Source: Fusarium oxysporum f. sp. lycopersici 4287 (taxonomy: Eukaryota > Ascomycota > Sordariomycetes > Hypocreales > Nectriaceae). From it: 64,000 nucleotides of DNA. Positions 13,201 through 23,983 of the stretch are shown here, piece after piece. Position 1 is the first letter of the stretch; every line of letters starts with the position of its first letter. The stretch covers positions 1,375,148-1,439,147 of the forward strand of contig NC_030986.1 of NCBI RefSeq assembly GCF_000149955.1, in the 5' to 3' direction. The notes under the pieces were generated by a model, which made no database searches, was not told the origin of the DNA, and was given only the letters and a program-made list of their open reading frames with translations. The position numbers and the translations under genes were made by a program.

Positions 13201-13386
13201 TGGTGACCTGGCCGAGGCCAATGTTCTGACAATTGGTTCAAGAACACCCAAGCCAATCCATTGCTCTTTTCTTTGTACATGGCCGATAATTTCATTCTTG
13301 AGAGCTCGTAAGGCGTCAGTTTGCTCGGGCAATGTTCTAGCGTTTCGCAACTGAGCCAGAATCGGGTGGCTTTGCGCTCGAGCCAT
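10247..13386 (-). CDS. Armadillo-repeat protein, ARMC8/Gid5 (Vid28) homologue of the GID/CTLH ubiquitin ligase
   Basis: Exons 13092-13386, 11290-13031 and 10247-11239 give 1009 residues. Introns are 60 and 50 bp with GTATG donors. The protein is almost wholly alpha-helical ARM-type repeats, for example residues 1-110 and again 560-720, where QIAATAAICNLVLEVSPVR is a typical repeat. A Ser-rich insert lies near residues 300-340. The last 60 residues (HELRKLGFYSKMEALTKQD onward, ending in a DVRERAKTAAYQIEQ-type helix) resemble the C-terminus of ARMC8. In yeast, Gid5/Vid28 scaffolds the substrate receptor Gid4 in the GID E3 ligase, which degrades gluconeogenic enzymes. Assignment rests on overall architecture, size and the C-terminal motif; another large ARM scaffold is possible. 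The start ATG follows a short untranslated stretch and begins MARAQSHPILAQLRNA. Confidence 0.72.
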
Positions 13387-16258
13387 GATGACGGGTTTTT
13401 GTATTAAAACGAGATCGGCTGAGGAATTCGGAGTCGCAAAAGAACGGCGCCGAAAAGGGATTTTATATGTAGCTGGACGGAATTACGTAGCTGTGGCTGC
13501 TATTCAATGGGGGGAACCTAGAAACCGAGGACACTGAGTGATGTTGACGCCTTCACATCCAATGAAACAACATGCGATAATAACTCCTGGGACTTGTTTG
13601 AGAAGAGAAGAATCGGGGAACAAGTGATTAAGGTTGGTCGATGACGATACGATAAGTGAGGAAATTGGGTTTCGAGGCTACTGAAATTCAAATCGTCAAC
13701 CGTTAAGGAACAGCGAGTTGCTATCAAAGCCAGTCCGGGGAAACATGGCGTCGTAGATCACGTCAAGCAAGGCGGACTCCGAAAGATGGCACGTGCTTCT
13801 ATCTTATCGCAGTGATAAAGAAATTGATCGAATAGCACTGTGGCTTGAGCAGCCACAGAGCTGGTCGTGAGCCACTTGGTGTTGAGCCTGGTATAAGACA
13901 TGATGTTGAAGCTATCATGAGTCCTCTTCTAGCTTGTCTGATTTGGTTTTTCCTTTAAACTCATAGGTTTCAGCCGAGTTTATAAGGCTTTGTGTAACTG
14001 GATTGCATTTTTAAGAAACGTGGAGCTCGGTTTCTGTCTATTTTACTGCTTGAGAAACGTGGGACAATTTGACCTGATCAAGACTTAGCTTGGGAGGGCT
14101 TGAGCAGTCAATTACCTTTACCATACTGATGTTTATGCAGTGAAGTGAATTGTAACCGTTAATTAAATAAGAGCCTCAAAGAAGTAAAATATTTCGAGCT
14201 CAAGTGCCATCTTTTCTGACTACAGAGTTTAAAGGGCGATGTTCTCATCCATTTGTACCACATCAATCTACCACTTTGGCATGATAGCCGCTGGTTTCAC
14301 AACCACTGTTTGAACCGCAGAATAAATAATAGATAGCCATGGAGCTATCGTTATCGAGAACTTTAGCAAGGCCTTTCCTTGGTGGATTCGAAAGGCATCA
14401 ATACTGGCGATGCACTATGAGGACCTCTGATCGCCTGGATCATAGTTTCACATACCAATAAATTCAATTCAGCATCGAGTCGAATTGAATAAGAAACGAA
14501 ATGACATTTACGAGATGCCATGCGCGAATATAGGTTTATCTTCCATATTGTCTCATCATAAAAGAAGTGTCTTGATAGTCGACCGTGTTCGTAATGACTC
14601 AATCAATTTCTGTTAATTTTATGACAGGTATCAAACCCACAACGGAGGCGCCTCGGAGACGACACTATAAAACCTTCCTCTTTCATCTCAGCTAGCCGCG
14701 TTAACATCTTAGACCGACTGTTTCATAGCAACGATATCGCAACGTCTCCGCACACTCAATCTATCCTTCACCGAGCTCCAATTTTGGAATGATCCGCTCG
14801 CGGCATTTGAGCGATGATCTGGGTTATGGTGATATGCTCCAACCTCTGACAGCTTGTCGTTCCGTCCACGTTGTGGTTTGAGTGGCTCACGAACGTCGAA
14901 ATACAGGACCAGGCTGTACGAGACTCTTTCTGGGGAATGAGGTGCATCTGGGGTAACGTAAACCTCCTTTGTCTAAGCAGGGACCTTTAAGGTGTCTAAC
15001 TAGTGGTCTAGTGCTTTAGCGGTATATCCTCATTATGTGCCGTGTGTTGCTATTGTGCTGATCATGCCATGCCATGGCTGAGTGCACAGTCCCGGAACTT
15101 GATATTGCTTTGAGAAGAGGTCAATGATCAATCACAAGAGCACTCTGCCTACAGTCATGATACTTGCCTTTAGCTGGATCCGGTTTACTCAAACACACAC
15201 TGACGCCATTGTTACACCAGGAAGGATTCGCCGTGGTCAAGAGATACATGCAAATTCTATCTAACCAATCACCCAATTAGTGGCTGGCGTTGGTTCAGGC
15301 CTCTTCTCTCGCTTGAGACCCCTGGAGAGGGGGAATCATCAAGCTTTGAGAAAAGATTCACCCATCTCGGGCCTGGACCTAATTGAAAGATTTGCTGTTC
15401 AGTTTGCCATCCGACCCGAGTCATTCTGCCAAGGTCTGCCAAGGCCTCGTCCAGTGAGCAGATGAGCCAGCTAGGCCGTTGAGCCAGTGACTAACAACCA
15501 GGCCTCCACTGGAGAGAAATTCTGCAGGGCAGCCGACCTGAGAGAGTGAGAGCGCGGTCCGGTCTCCATCCAGAGCAAAGTTGTACAGTTGCTTAAAAAA
15601 GTCTACGTGCTGTAACATCCGCTACCCATATCTTGACCTGTGGACCCCCCGGCCCCGGGCTTGTCCGGTTGATTTATTACCCACTCACCTCACTTTCACC
15701 TACCAATGCTAGGCTTGCTAGCCCACCTTCGTCATCCCAAACTCTTTGTGCACATGTCGTACCGTATCTGACAAACAGCAGCCACTCTCTCAAATACCAT
15801 ACCACCCTCTAGTTACCGTGCCATACCATACCATCCATACCACCTTGAACAGCCCAGGCCACTTTAGGATCTCTGCTAACTCTCTAGCTTGGTATCCTTC
15901 GGTGAGCGTTCTTGTCCATAGCGCAGTTCCTGACACTGCAGATTGCGCCAGTGTCGCGCCCACATGGATGGAATCGATCAAACGCCATGATCTAATTCGC
16001 GATTCCACTAACCCCATACCTGACTTATCTACCGTATTGAGTTCAACCTCCAACTTCAACTCCTTCGTTGCCATTTTTCAATCTTGAAAGACCCTTGTCT
16101 TGCTTTACCGACATTCAACATCGCATCCTTTCAGCCCTACCAAAAACGCAACGCAACCCAAACTAAGCCAATCGCACACTACTAATTCAACTGCACCAAA
16201 ACCCCTCGATCCTTCAACCGTCCCGACGAACCGACAGCTCGACGATGCGCCGCAAATC
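13387..16258. other. Intergenic between divergent Gid5-type and Pho80-type genes, no gene seen
   Basis: A 2.9-kb divergent promoter region. Open frames are short and without recognisable features. The part from about 15650 to 16258 is rich in C and T and has a CCATA-type microsatellite near 15795-15840, consistent with the leader of the cyclin gene. A single CACGTG lies near 13790. Confidence 0.6.
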
Positions 16259-17359
16259 ATGCTGAAGACGTCTCCAGCCTTGTCCGCCTCCGCCAATGCC
16301 TCGCCTACCGCTTTTCGATATGCGACGTCGTCCCCTCAGCACTCCTCAAAGCCTTCGCCAGCTCTCCGGCGACGGCCTTCTACCCGCTCCGACACTCCAT
16401 CGTCCGCCGACGCTATGAAGTCTTCTCCAATACAGCGTCCGAGACAGTATGTCGCGAATGACTCTGGTATACATGGCTCACCCGAAGTCCAACGACCGCC
16501 GTCATCAATTTCTCAAAAAGCTTCTGCGCATCCTGCACATTCACCTGCCCCCTCACGCCCTTCTCAGGATCAGACTGTGCAGCAAGGCCAAGCACTAAGC
16601 GGGGTGTCACCAACTAAACGTCGAAGCTCTCCCACTCCGACCAACCCAGATGCCGTTGCTGCTACGAACTCTTCACCACAGACGAGTAAACGTGCAAAAC
16701 CTGCTACGCCGCCACCAAAAGTATTACCAGATCGTTATGAGCTCTGTGCTATAGAGGATATGGTAGAGTTGGTTGCGCATATGTTGGCAGAGTTGATCGC
16801 TACGAATGACGCCATCCGAATTTCGAATGGCGGATTGACACGCTTTCACTCAAGGTAGATTGCGGCTCTGCTCATTCGGATTAAATGGATTTAGCTAACA
16901 TGATACAGAACCGCACCTGGAATTTCGGTTCGAGATTACCTCCACCGTTTGGCTAGACATGCGACCCTAACACCGCCGCTTCTCCTGGCCATGGTTTACT
17001 ATATTGATCGGCTATGCGCCATGTACCAAGAATTCACCATCAATACGTTGACTGTGCATCGATTTTTAATCACTGCAGCTACAGTCGCTGCCAAAGGGTT
17101 ATCAGACTCTTTCTGGAACAACACCACTTATGCTAGGGTCGGTGGCGTTCGGGTAGCAGAACTCAAATTACTAGAGTTGGAATTTCTCTACCGAGTCGAT
17201 TGGAAAATTGTTCCAAACCCTGAAGTCCTTGTGGCATACTACAAGGGTTTAGTGGAACGAACCCCTGGCTATGTTTTAGAATCGGATGGTTCAGACGACG
17301 AAGACGAAGATGAGGATGATGACGCCGAAGATGGAGAGAATGAGCCTTTGGACAATTAG
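16259..17359 (+). CDS. Pho80-type cyclin (partner of a Pho85-like CDK)
   Basis: Exons 16259-16854 and 16909-17359 (54-bp intron, acceptor ATACAG) give 348 residues. Residues 1 to about 150 are a Ser/Pro/Thr-rich disordered region with several SP and TP sites. The cyclin box spans about 165-310 and contains the hallmark run DYLHRLARHATLTPPLLLAM, then YYIDRLC, HRFLITAATVAAKGLSD and GVRVAELKLLELEFLYRVDW. This is the Pho80/PCL (Pfam Cyclin, PF08613) pattern. The tail is strongly acidic (DDEDEDEDDDAEDGEN). In yeast and Neurospora such cyclins (Pho80, PREG) hold the phosphate regulator Pho4/NUC-1 inactive when phosphate is plentiful. Whether this gene is the PREG orthologue or another PCL-class cyclin cannot be told by eye. 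The ATG at 16259 is the first in frame; the frame is open upstream to 16088 without another ATG. Confidence 0.85.
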
Positions 17360-17888
17360 ACTTGACACCAATTGGTTCTTTATTTGGCATTGAGGCCAAC
17401 AATCCCTCCCATTTCTAGGACTACCCTACCAAGCTGGCTGCGCGGCCAGGAAACTCGTCATTCACGGAGCCATGACGAGAGGAAAAGAGTTGATTCTGCA
17501 TAGCACTGCATTTACAGGCGTTGGGGATAAGGGCGGTTTTATTCCGATTATATTGAAACGGTACACGGATGGGAAGGGAATGCAAGGCTTGTATTATGTT
17601 AAACTTTTTGTATGAGAGCGTTAAGACTCAACTATGAGCATTCACTGCAATCTGCATTTCATGATTAAAAACTTCCTGATCGAACCGATCAGAACTTTGC
17701 CTGTTTTGCCTTATATCGATTACCTTAGTGTAGATGCCCGTTGTTTATTGAAAATCAATTAGCCGACAATCTACCGCCTCATACTGAAACTAGGTACCCA
17801 TGTGTCGTTTCCAAGCTCCAGAGCTGCCATACTCGCCATCCATCAACTACATCACCAATCAAAGTCGAATCATAGCCCACTGCTCGCA
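17360..17888. other. Short intergenic stretch, no gene seen
   Basis: The 3' end of the cyclin gene and the promoter of EMC10, about 0.5 kb. Nothing else is visible. Confidence 0.6.
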
Positions 17889-18512
17889 ATGAGGATCACA
17901 ACCTTCCTATCAACCATCTGTGCCGCTGTACTCGTTGCAGCTGAGCAGCGCACTGCTCAAGTTTATGTCCAACCTATTCTATCCTCACCCTCGAAACCTC
18001 AAATCTTAGCTGAAGTCGCCTACGACGCCGCCTCACTCGTCTCCACCGAGATCGTCTCCTACGAGGCCCCTGAGCTGCCCGAGACTGCATCCCTCGTCCG
18101 CGTTGGCATCTACGACCCCAAGTCTTCGCGCTGGATTGCTGGTACAACTGCTGCCTCAACGGAGAACTTTGACCGCGGTTACGCGCCTACGATATTACTC
18201 TCTGTAGATGAGAGCGGCGATGTGCGCAGTGTGGCGCTTAAGGGAGTGAGAGTCGATGCTGGCCAGACAAGAGATTTTGGACCCAAGGCTGTTGTTATCG
18301 CGGAGAAGAAGGGGGCTCAGCCTGAGTTGAACAAGCCGGTTGTGCTGTCACCAAATGGTAGAAAGGCAGCTGAGGAGGAACCCAAGTCTCTTTTGCAAAA
18401 GTGAGTATTGTTGAATCGAAATGAGAGAGTTAAATGCTAACATTTGAATAGGTATTGGTGGCTTATTGCTATCGTGGTTGTCATGTCGATGGCTGGTGGA
18501 AACGAGAAATAG
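17889..18512 (+). CDS. EMC10: ER membrane protein complex subunit 10
   Basis: Exons 17889-18400 and 18452-18512 (51-bp intron, GTGAGT..AATAG) give 190 residues. Residues 1-18 form a signal peptide (MRITTFLSTICAAVLVAA). The lumenal part is a beta-rich domain of about 140 residues, with SLVRVGIYDPKSSRWIAGTT in the middle. A basic linker leads to one C-terminal membrane helix beginning KYWWLIAIVVVMSMAGG, closely similar in character to the KYW..MMSG end of animal EMC10. EMC inserts and folds membrane proteins in the endoplasmic reticulum; EMC10 sits on the lumenal face. The splice join falls inside the codon for the Lys before YWW, which supports the short second exon. The ATG was chosen because it begins the signal peptide; an upstream GTG-initiated extension is not used in eukaryotes. 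Confidence 0.85.
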
Positions 18513-18786
18513 ACTTACATGTGCAAACTAACGACTCTAATCAATCATTTTATGCCAATCGTATTCCTTAAACCATCGTGACTTATATTATTGGCGACTC
18601 AGGCATTTGGGTCTGTGAGTTGCGCGTGTGTCTGCGCCTACAGGAAAGTGATCATCTTGGCCATGAGGTTGAGGATGATCCAGAAACGGGGTTCGTTTTC
18701 CGTGTAAAGAGTGTCAAGCCCAACCATATCTATGGGTCTCCTCATTCCTTTACAAGCAGTGCTCATTTCATGATAGCATTGTAAAA

Positions 18787-20060
18787 TTGTCAGGTAAGAA
18801 AGACCAAGGTGCTACTCTCCCAAACACCCCTTTGTGCAAGGATGAGCTATTCATGTACAAAACGTATTGGAAAAGAGTTGCGTCAAACTCAACGTCCTTC
18901 CAAAAGTTCGAATTCCTCATGCGTGGACGTCACAGAGAACTAATTCAGCATGTTTGGCAACACATCGAACTTCCGGCGTATGGATAGCAGCTTGGCTTGG
19001 AAGACGAGCGTTATGAAACCAAGAAGATAAACCACACAGCTGTCAGGGACACCATCTCAAAGCTCTTCCCCATCATGAGCGGCTTCAACGAGGAGTATTC
19101 TTTGACCTTGGAATTCACTATTCAGCCTCCAAGCGACTCACATTATTGGTATTCGCACCTCACTTTGGTGGAAATGAAAACCAAGAAATCGATTATGTCA
19201 ACTCGTTTATGCCACGAGGGCTATCAAGGTTGCGTAGCAACTTCAGCCCTGAAGAACCAGAGTACTGGGGATATCTACCTTAGGAAGATTGTTTGCAATG
19301 TTGAACACGACATTCCGGCAACTGGTAGTCCCGGAGGTGCCTGCGGTCAAGAAGTTCATCCTGCGCCGTCAATCCCGCCGTCAATTTCGCCCCTGGACAC
19401 TGAAGGCATTGCTGGCGAAGCTTCCTCAACTTGAGAGTTTCGTATGGGAACCATCACGCCTTCATTGGGGGAACTACCATCCCATACCTCATGGTAAGCA
19501 GAGTTGGTCAAGGACAAAAGGCTACGAAACTTACGGCGAAGGTGCTGCAGCTGTATTATCGCCATTTAGCTGGCGTCTAATAGAGTTTGTATCTTCTTTC
19601 GGTACTGGATTACCACCGAAGCTCAAGGACTTACTTTTTTTTTTTTTCGAAGACTGCAACGTCGCATTTGCCTATGGTGCTGGCCGGCCATACCCCCCCG
19701 ATCATATTTGTCTCATGGCAGATCCTGGAGTTGCCGCAGCACTCGCACGCGGAAGTTTCGGACTTACACGGCTTCATGTCCCATACATGATCGATGCCTG
19801 GGACTTCTTCAAGGCCTACCAGAAAGGTTGTGCATGGCAGCACTTAGAATCGATAAGTCTGACTTCCGCCTTGCTTGCTCCCTATTCGAGCAACGATAAG
19901 ATCAGTGAACTTCTATGCACGGCTAGCGAGGTTGCCCTTAGTATGCCGAAGCTGCAGTCGTTTGCATTATAGAATGGACAAAAAGGCATCGCAGCAGGCT
20001 TCTTCTACCGCAAGACAGACGCGTCTATGATATGGCAGAGCACTTAGAAGATGTACATCC
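18787..20060 (+). pseudogene. Decayed F-box-associated DUF6546-like gene
   Basis: Family-like segments can be followed across 1.2 kb but not in one frame. Frame 1 (18787-19290) has RHRELIQHVWQHIELPAYG, then an in-frame TAG at 18985-18987, then LTLEFTIQPPSDSHYWYSHL. After about 19250 the similarity moves to the next frame (19289-19972): VVPEVPAVKKFILRRQSRR, ALLAKLPQLESFVWEP, LTRLHVPYMIDAWDFFKAYQ and MPKLQSFAL. That frame meets TAG at 19970-19972 where the family has a Trp before Asn-Gly, and it continues as NGQKGIAAGFFYRKTDAS. The N-terminal F-box half is absent. A run of 13 T (19635-19647) lies inside. These relatives are large, fast-evolving F-box-like families in Fusarium. Two stops, a frameshift and a missing 5' half make it very unlikely to be functional. 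The family name is from memory of its conserved motifs. Confidence 0.75.
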
Positions 20061-20555
20061 AGCCTCGTGTTATAGAGGCATGGGAACGAGCTCTTAAGGA
20101 CACTCTCATCTATCAATGAGTCAGAAAACTTCTAATATAAATTAGGATGCTATAATAAACTGATCTAAAGGCTTACAAAGATATACTAAACTTACCTAAG
20201 TCTTTTCATCATATAGAAAAGAGGTCCTAAGTTTTCTTGCCTCCCCTTGCCCATCAACCTTGAAGCCAGTATTGATGATTGATATGTTCCCCAGCGGATC
20301 ACGTGAGAGACTTGGCATAATTAGAGCTACTATTCTATATCGGGCTAGATCCATCAGCTCATCCTCCACTGGTTGCCATGGATATTAAGGGAACAAGATC
20401 TGGGTCGCACTTGCAGCTCAGCACCCGCATCTCGCGCCGCATTTCAACCTTTGCATACATCCACTTCGTTCACCTCTTTTTGCATTCACACCGCTGCCAA
20501 ACAACATCGCACTTTTCACTCCTTGATTTTTCATAAAAGTAATACCACCGCAACG
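20061..20555. other. AT-rich tract and CHZ1 promoter
   Basis: From about 20110 to 20220 the sequence is strongly AT-rich with many TA steps, next to the pseudogene. This looks like old repeat-induced-mutation debris, though no element can be identified. A CACGTG occurs near 20299. From about 20400 it becomes CT/CA-rich, as expected for the CHZ1 leader. Confidence 0.45.
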
Positions 20556-21023
20556 ATGGCCGACAACAACGCTACTCTTCCCCAGGATCCTTCCCAGGCC
20601 CAGGGCGCTACCTTTGCCGAGGAGAAGGGAAAGGGAAAGGCTCCTGCTGAGCAGATGACTGAGGACACTGCTATGGATGAGGATGACGAGGATGATAGCG
20701 ATGATGATGATGAGGAGGTATGTGCTTCCACCCTCCGATACTTGCTTCTCGACAATTGCTAACATTGTTTTTATTAGGTCCCCGAAGCTGGTAATTACAC
20801 GCACCTGCAGCACTTAGACCGTGAATCAAGCTAACCCACGCGCGCAGATGAGGAAGATGGCTTGGAGGAGATTGACCCCAGCAACATTGTCGAGGGCCGC
20901 CGTACTCGAGGTGCCCAAATTGACTTCGCCAAGGCCGCCGAGCAACACCCTGCCGACGACGAGGATGAGGAAGACGATGAGGACTTCCAGCCCCCCAACG
21001 AGGACACCAAGATGTCTGACTAA
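20556..21023 (+). CDS. CHZ1: Histone H2A.Z-specific chaperone CHZ1
   Basis: Three exons, 20556-20717, 20778-20790 and 20848-21023, give 116 residues. The second exon is only 13 nt (GTC CCC GAA GCT G) and is flanked by TTAG acceptor and GTAATT donor sequences; it is needed to keep the frame. The protein has a low-complexity N-terminus, an acidic run (DEDDEDDSDDDDEE), and the conserved CHZ motif LEEIDPSNIVEGRRTRG followed by IDFAKAA, then a second acidic tail ending in MSD. CHZ1 carries H2A.Z-H2B dimers for exchange by the SWR1 complex in the nucleus. Size and motif order match the family. Only the precise use of the tiny exon is uncertain. Confidence 0.9.
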
Positions 21024-21753
21024 ATGCACGTTATGACCTCATCTGACGGATATTTTACTGAGGGGACAGTACGATGTTATGAATTTTGGAACTGAGCAAA
21101 AATAAAAGGGCGCGGGCGTGGATGATTATACCTGTTTACCCAGTCTCTGGGCTTGGGGATCTAGGCGGCACAGAGTCGTGGATAGCATCAGCCATCTTTA
21201 GCATTCAACTGCTTTGCATATGTACTGTACGCGTACAGTTGCATGCATCTAAGAGCAATACGAAATGACATTAATGCAGTCAAAAACTGAATGCAAGATC
21301 GATATTGTGATGCTTGTCACGCGCTTATTTGAGGAATTATAGCTGTGCTGAAGCTCTGCCTGCTCCAAGCTCATGTGCCATGTTTGACTCACTTGTGCCT
21401 ACCATCTAATGTGAAATCATCATACTCGTCATTGTATACGTAATTAAGTGCCTATCTCAACAACAAATCAATTTAATCTTGACTTGTCCTCAAGTCGAAA
21501 TTCAACATCGAGCTCCAGACCATGACACGGGATTGGACAGCCCATCGGTACGTATCCTCCGTCCTCCCCAATCCAATGAGCCAGACCGCTGTCATCAGCT
21601 AAGAGAACACCTAAGAAAAACAACCAGGGTATCGTAGGGGGGAGGACCCAAGATTCGCGAACCCCTCGATAATTTTTTAAATCTTCATCTCCTTCATACA
21701 CAGACCCCTTCTCGGTTTTGTCTCCCCGGCTATCTGGTCTCGACAGAATAGTC
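21024..21753. other. Intergenic between CHZ1 and BET1, no gene seen
   Basis: The 3' region of CHZ1 and promoter of BET1. A 16-bp palindrome (ACTGTACGCGTACAGT, 21224-21239) lies here; one of that length is expected by chance in a window this size. Confidence 0.6.
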
Positions 21754-22488
21754 ATGGCGCAACGGTATGACACTCCTTNNNNNNNNNNNNNNNNNNNNNN
21801 NNNNNNNNNNNNNNNNNNNNNNNNNNNNNNNNNNNNNNNNNNNNNNNNNNNNNNNNNNNNNNNNNNNNNNNNNNNNNNNNNNNNNNNNNNNNNNNNNNNN
21901 NNNNNNNNNNNNNNNNNNNNNNNNNNNNNNNNNNNNNNNNNNNNNNNNNNNNNNNNNNNNNNNNNNNACACACCGGCGACGCAGCATCTCGAAGACCCGT
22001 CAGCGCAAGTCCCAAACCGAGGATACGGCTACGGCGGATACGGAGCCCCCTCGCCTTCCCCCCTTGGACAGGGAGGTTTCGATGCATCGAGACCTGGTTC
22101 GTTCCGCTCTGCGACGCCGAATAAAAGGGGCCAGTATAGCGATGCGGTGCTCAATGAGCTTGAGAGCCAAAACGATGCGCAGGTGGAGGGTATTCTTGGC
22201 AAGGTCAAGGTGTTGAAGGACGTGAGTTTTACTCCTTTCCAAGGGTTGTTGCTAGTGGAGGAGCTGACAGTTGGGTGATAGATGACGGTTGCGATTGGAG
22301 ACGAGATCCGTGAGTCCTCGGCGCTGGCGGAGAAGATGAACGATAGTTTCGACTCGACACGCCTGCGACTTCGTGGTACTATGAACCGCATGCTAGTCAT
22401 GGCTCAGCGAACTGGTGTTGGCTGGAAGGTCTGGCTTATCTTCTTTGCCGCCGTGATGATGCTTTTCATCTACGTTTGGCTATTTTGA
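21754..22488 (+). CDS. BET1: SNARE protein Bet1, 5' part interrupted by an assembly gap
   Basis: Bet1 is a SNARE for ER-to-Golgi vesicle fusion. The 3' exons are clear: coding up to 22221, a 60-bp intron 22222-22281 (GTGAGT..GATAG), and a last exon 22282-22488. They encode ATPNKRGQYSDAVLNELESQ, the SNARE helix with MTVAIGDEIRESSALAEKMN, and a C-terminal membrane anchor WKVWLIFFAAVMMLFIYVWL. An ATG at 21754 (MAQR...) lies just before the gap at 21779-21967; the following GTATGA could be an intron donor. Right after the gap, residues that look like family sequence (RRPVSASP) are in a different frame from the downstream GYGYGGYG. One extra A in the AAA at 22014-22016 would explain this and may be a gap-edge sequencing error. 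The identity is secure; the N-terminal half cannot be given. Confidence 0.88.
21779..21967. other. Assembly gap (189 N) inside BET1
   Basis: Run of N. It removes part of the first exon or exons of BET1, and its true length is not known from the sequence. Confidence 1.
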
Positions 22489-22880
22489 TCTCGAGGTCTT
22501 CACACGACACGACTCGACTCACCGACTTAAGAGCATGGAGAGACATGGATTGACTGAGAAAAAGAAAAAGAGCTGTACGATGTGCATTTTGGAATGGCGT
22601 TTGGATGGGCGTTTTGCAATTCACAATAATGCATGATAATCGGTGATCTTGGCAGACACGGGAGAAGCATCACATCACGCAACGATCAAGTTGCCCTCTA
22701 CAAAGGTTGTAATCACACTTCTGGGCAAGCCTGTGGCTAGCAACCCATTTTTCGCTTACATATCGAAAGACGGGAAGCGCTCAATTTCAATTCTGCTTTG
22801 ATAATGAACAATGAATGGGTATATAACACTGCTGCCTGAACTTGTCTATCTGTTGGTCGTGTCGCATTAGTCGTAAAGTG
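22489..22880. other. Convergent 3' region of BET1 and APC15
   Basis: The two genes end tail to tail about 390 bp apart. No further gene or clear terminator structure is seen. Confidence 0.6.
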
Positions 22881-23983
22881 CTAGCCGTGACGGGCTCGTC
22901 GTCCAGCGGGACTGCTCTGCATAAAACTGCTGCCGTCTTGCGAGAGAAGGTTACTTAGATCCATGCTGGCGCGTGGATGTGCCATGCTGGAACGGCCCTG
23001 GAAGGTAGGCGACATAGGACGAGGGAGGGTTGCAGAGCGAGGTGCGAAACTAACGTCGACATCGTCTTCATCATCCTCGTCGTCGTTGGATGACTCTTGT
23101 TCACTACTGGAGATTTCGGCTTCAGAGTCGGTGTGCTCGTAGCCGCCGCTCTCAGCCTCGGGGATATCTTCGTCAAGATCGGCGTCCATGTCCATGCCAA
23201 GGTCATCGTCTTGAGCGAAGTCTTCCTCGTCTAGAAGATGGCCGTTATCCTCTTCTTCTTCGAGTCCTTCCGTGTCGCCGTACATGTCATTAGCATCCGG
23301 CTCACCGCGGACGAGGGCCTCGCGAAAAGCGTCGTCGCCCATCCTCATACGTGCTTGCATGAGATCGTTCTGGCGCTCTGCTCTCAGGGCTTCATCATCT
23401 GTCTCCTCACCATCTTCTTCATCCTCTTCCTCGTCGTCCTCTTCGTCATCGTCGTCGCCAAAAGCATAGCCTTCTTCATCAGCATCAGGAATCTCATCGT
23501 CTAGATCCTGAGCTCCGTCAAGCTGAACGTCATCCATTGTACCCTCGCCAGGCATACCCTCTGCTTCAGCTTCAGCTAGTTCTTGAGCTAATTGTTCTCG
23601 GCGCATTGCTTCTTGGTGCTCTTCTTGCTCCCGCTTCTCCTCACGCATCTGGTGCAATGTCTTAGGAACACCTGGGGGTTTCAGCCAACCGCTGCCATAA
23701 TTCTGAACGTTCAGTCGTCTTCTCTGCATGTACTGTTCATCCGCAGCCAGCCGAGCGAGAGCTGATCGCTCAATGAGCTTCGTTCGTTGTCGAGCTTGGT
23801 TTGCGCCATGTTGAATGTTATGTGTATCACCGCTAAAGTCGTCGAGAGGTCCAGGTGGGGTGTAAGGACTGCGAGAAGATCTATACCACAAAGAATGCGA
23901 CTAAGTTTGTTAGCATTTATAGTTAATTACATCCGTAATAGCCTTACGTCTCGCGGTGTAAAGTCTGGGAGTGTGGTGAACAT
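22881..23983 (-). CDS. APC15: Anaphase-promoting complex subunit 15
   Basis: Exons 23948-23983 (12 codons, MFTTLPDFTPRD) and 22881-23900 give 351 residues; the intron is 47 bp with a GTAAGG donor and CTTAG acceptor. The joined N-terminus (TPRD then SHSLWYRSSRSP) and the ADEQYMQRRRLNVQNYGSGW stretch followed by LKPPG are the conserved Apc15 signature. After a coiled segment rich in Glu/Arg (about residues 90-120), the rest is an extremely acidic, disordered region with several runs of Asp/Glu, ending in a Ser/Pro-rich basic tail. APC15 is part of the APC/C ubiquitin ligase and helps turn over the mitotic checkpoint complex. The fungal protein is much longer than animal APC15 because of the acidic extension, which is usual in Pezizomycotina. 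Confidence 0.88.

Noticed and set aside
21224..21239. 16-bp palindrome ACTGTACGCGTACAGT downstream of CHZ1
   Set aside because: About one palindrome of this length is expected by chance in 64 kb, and nothing in its position suggests a role.
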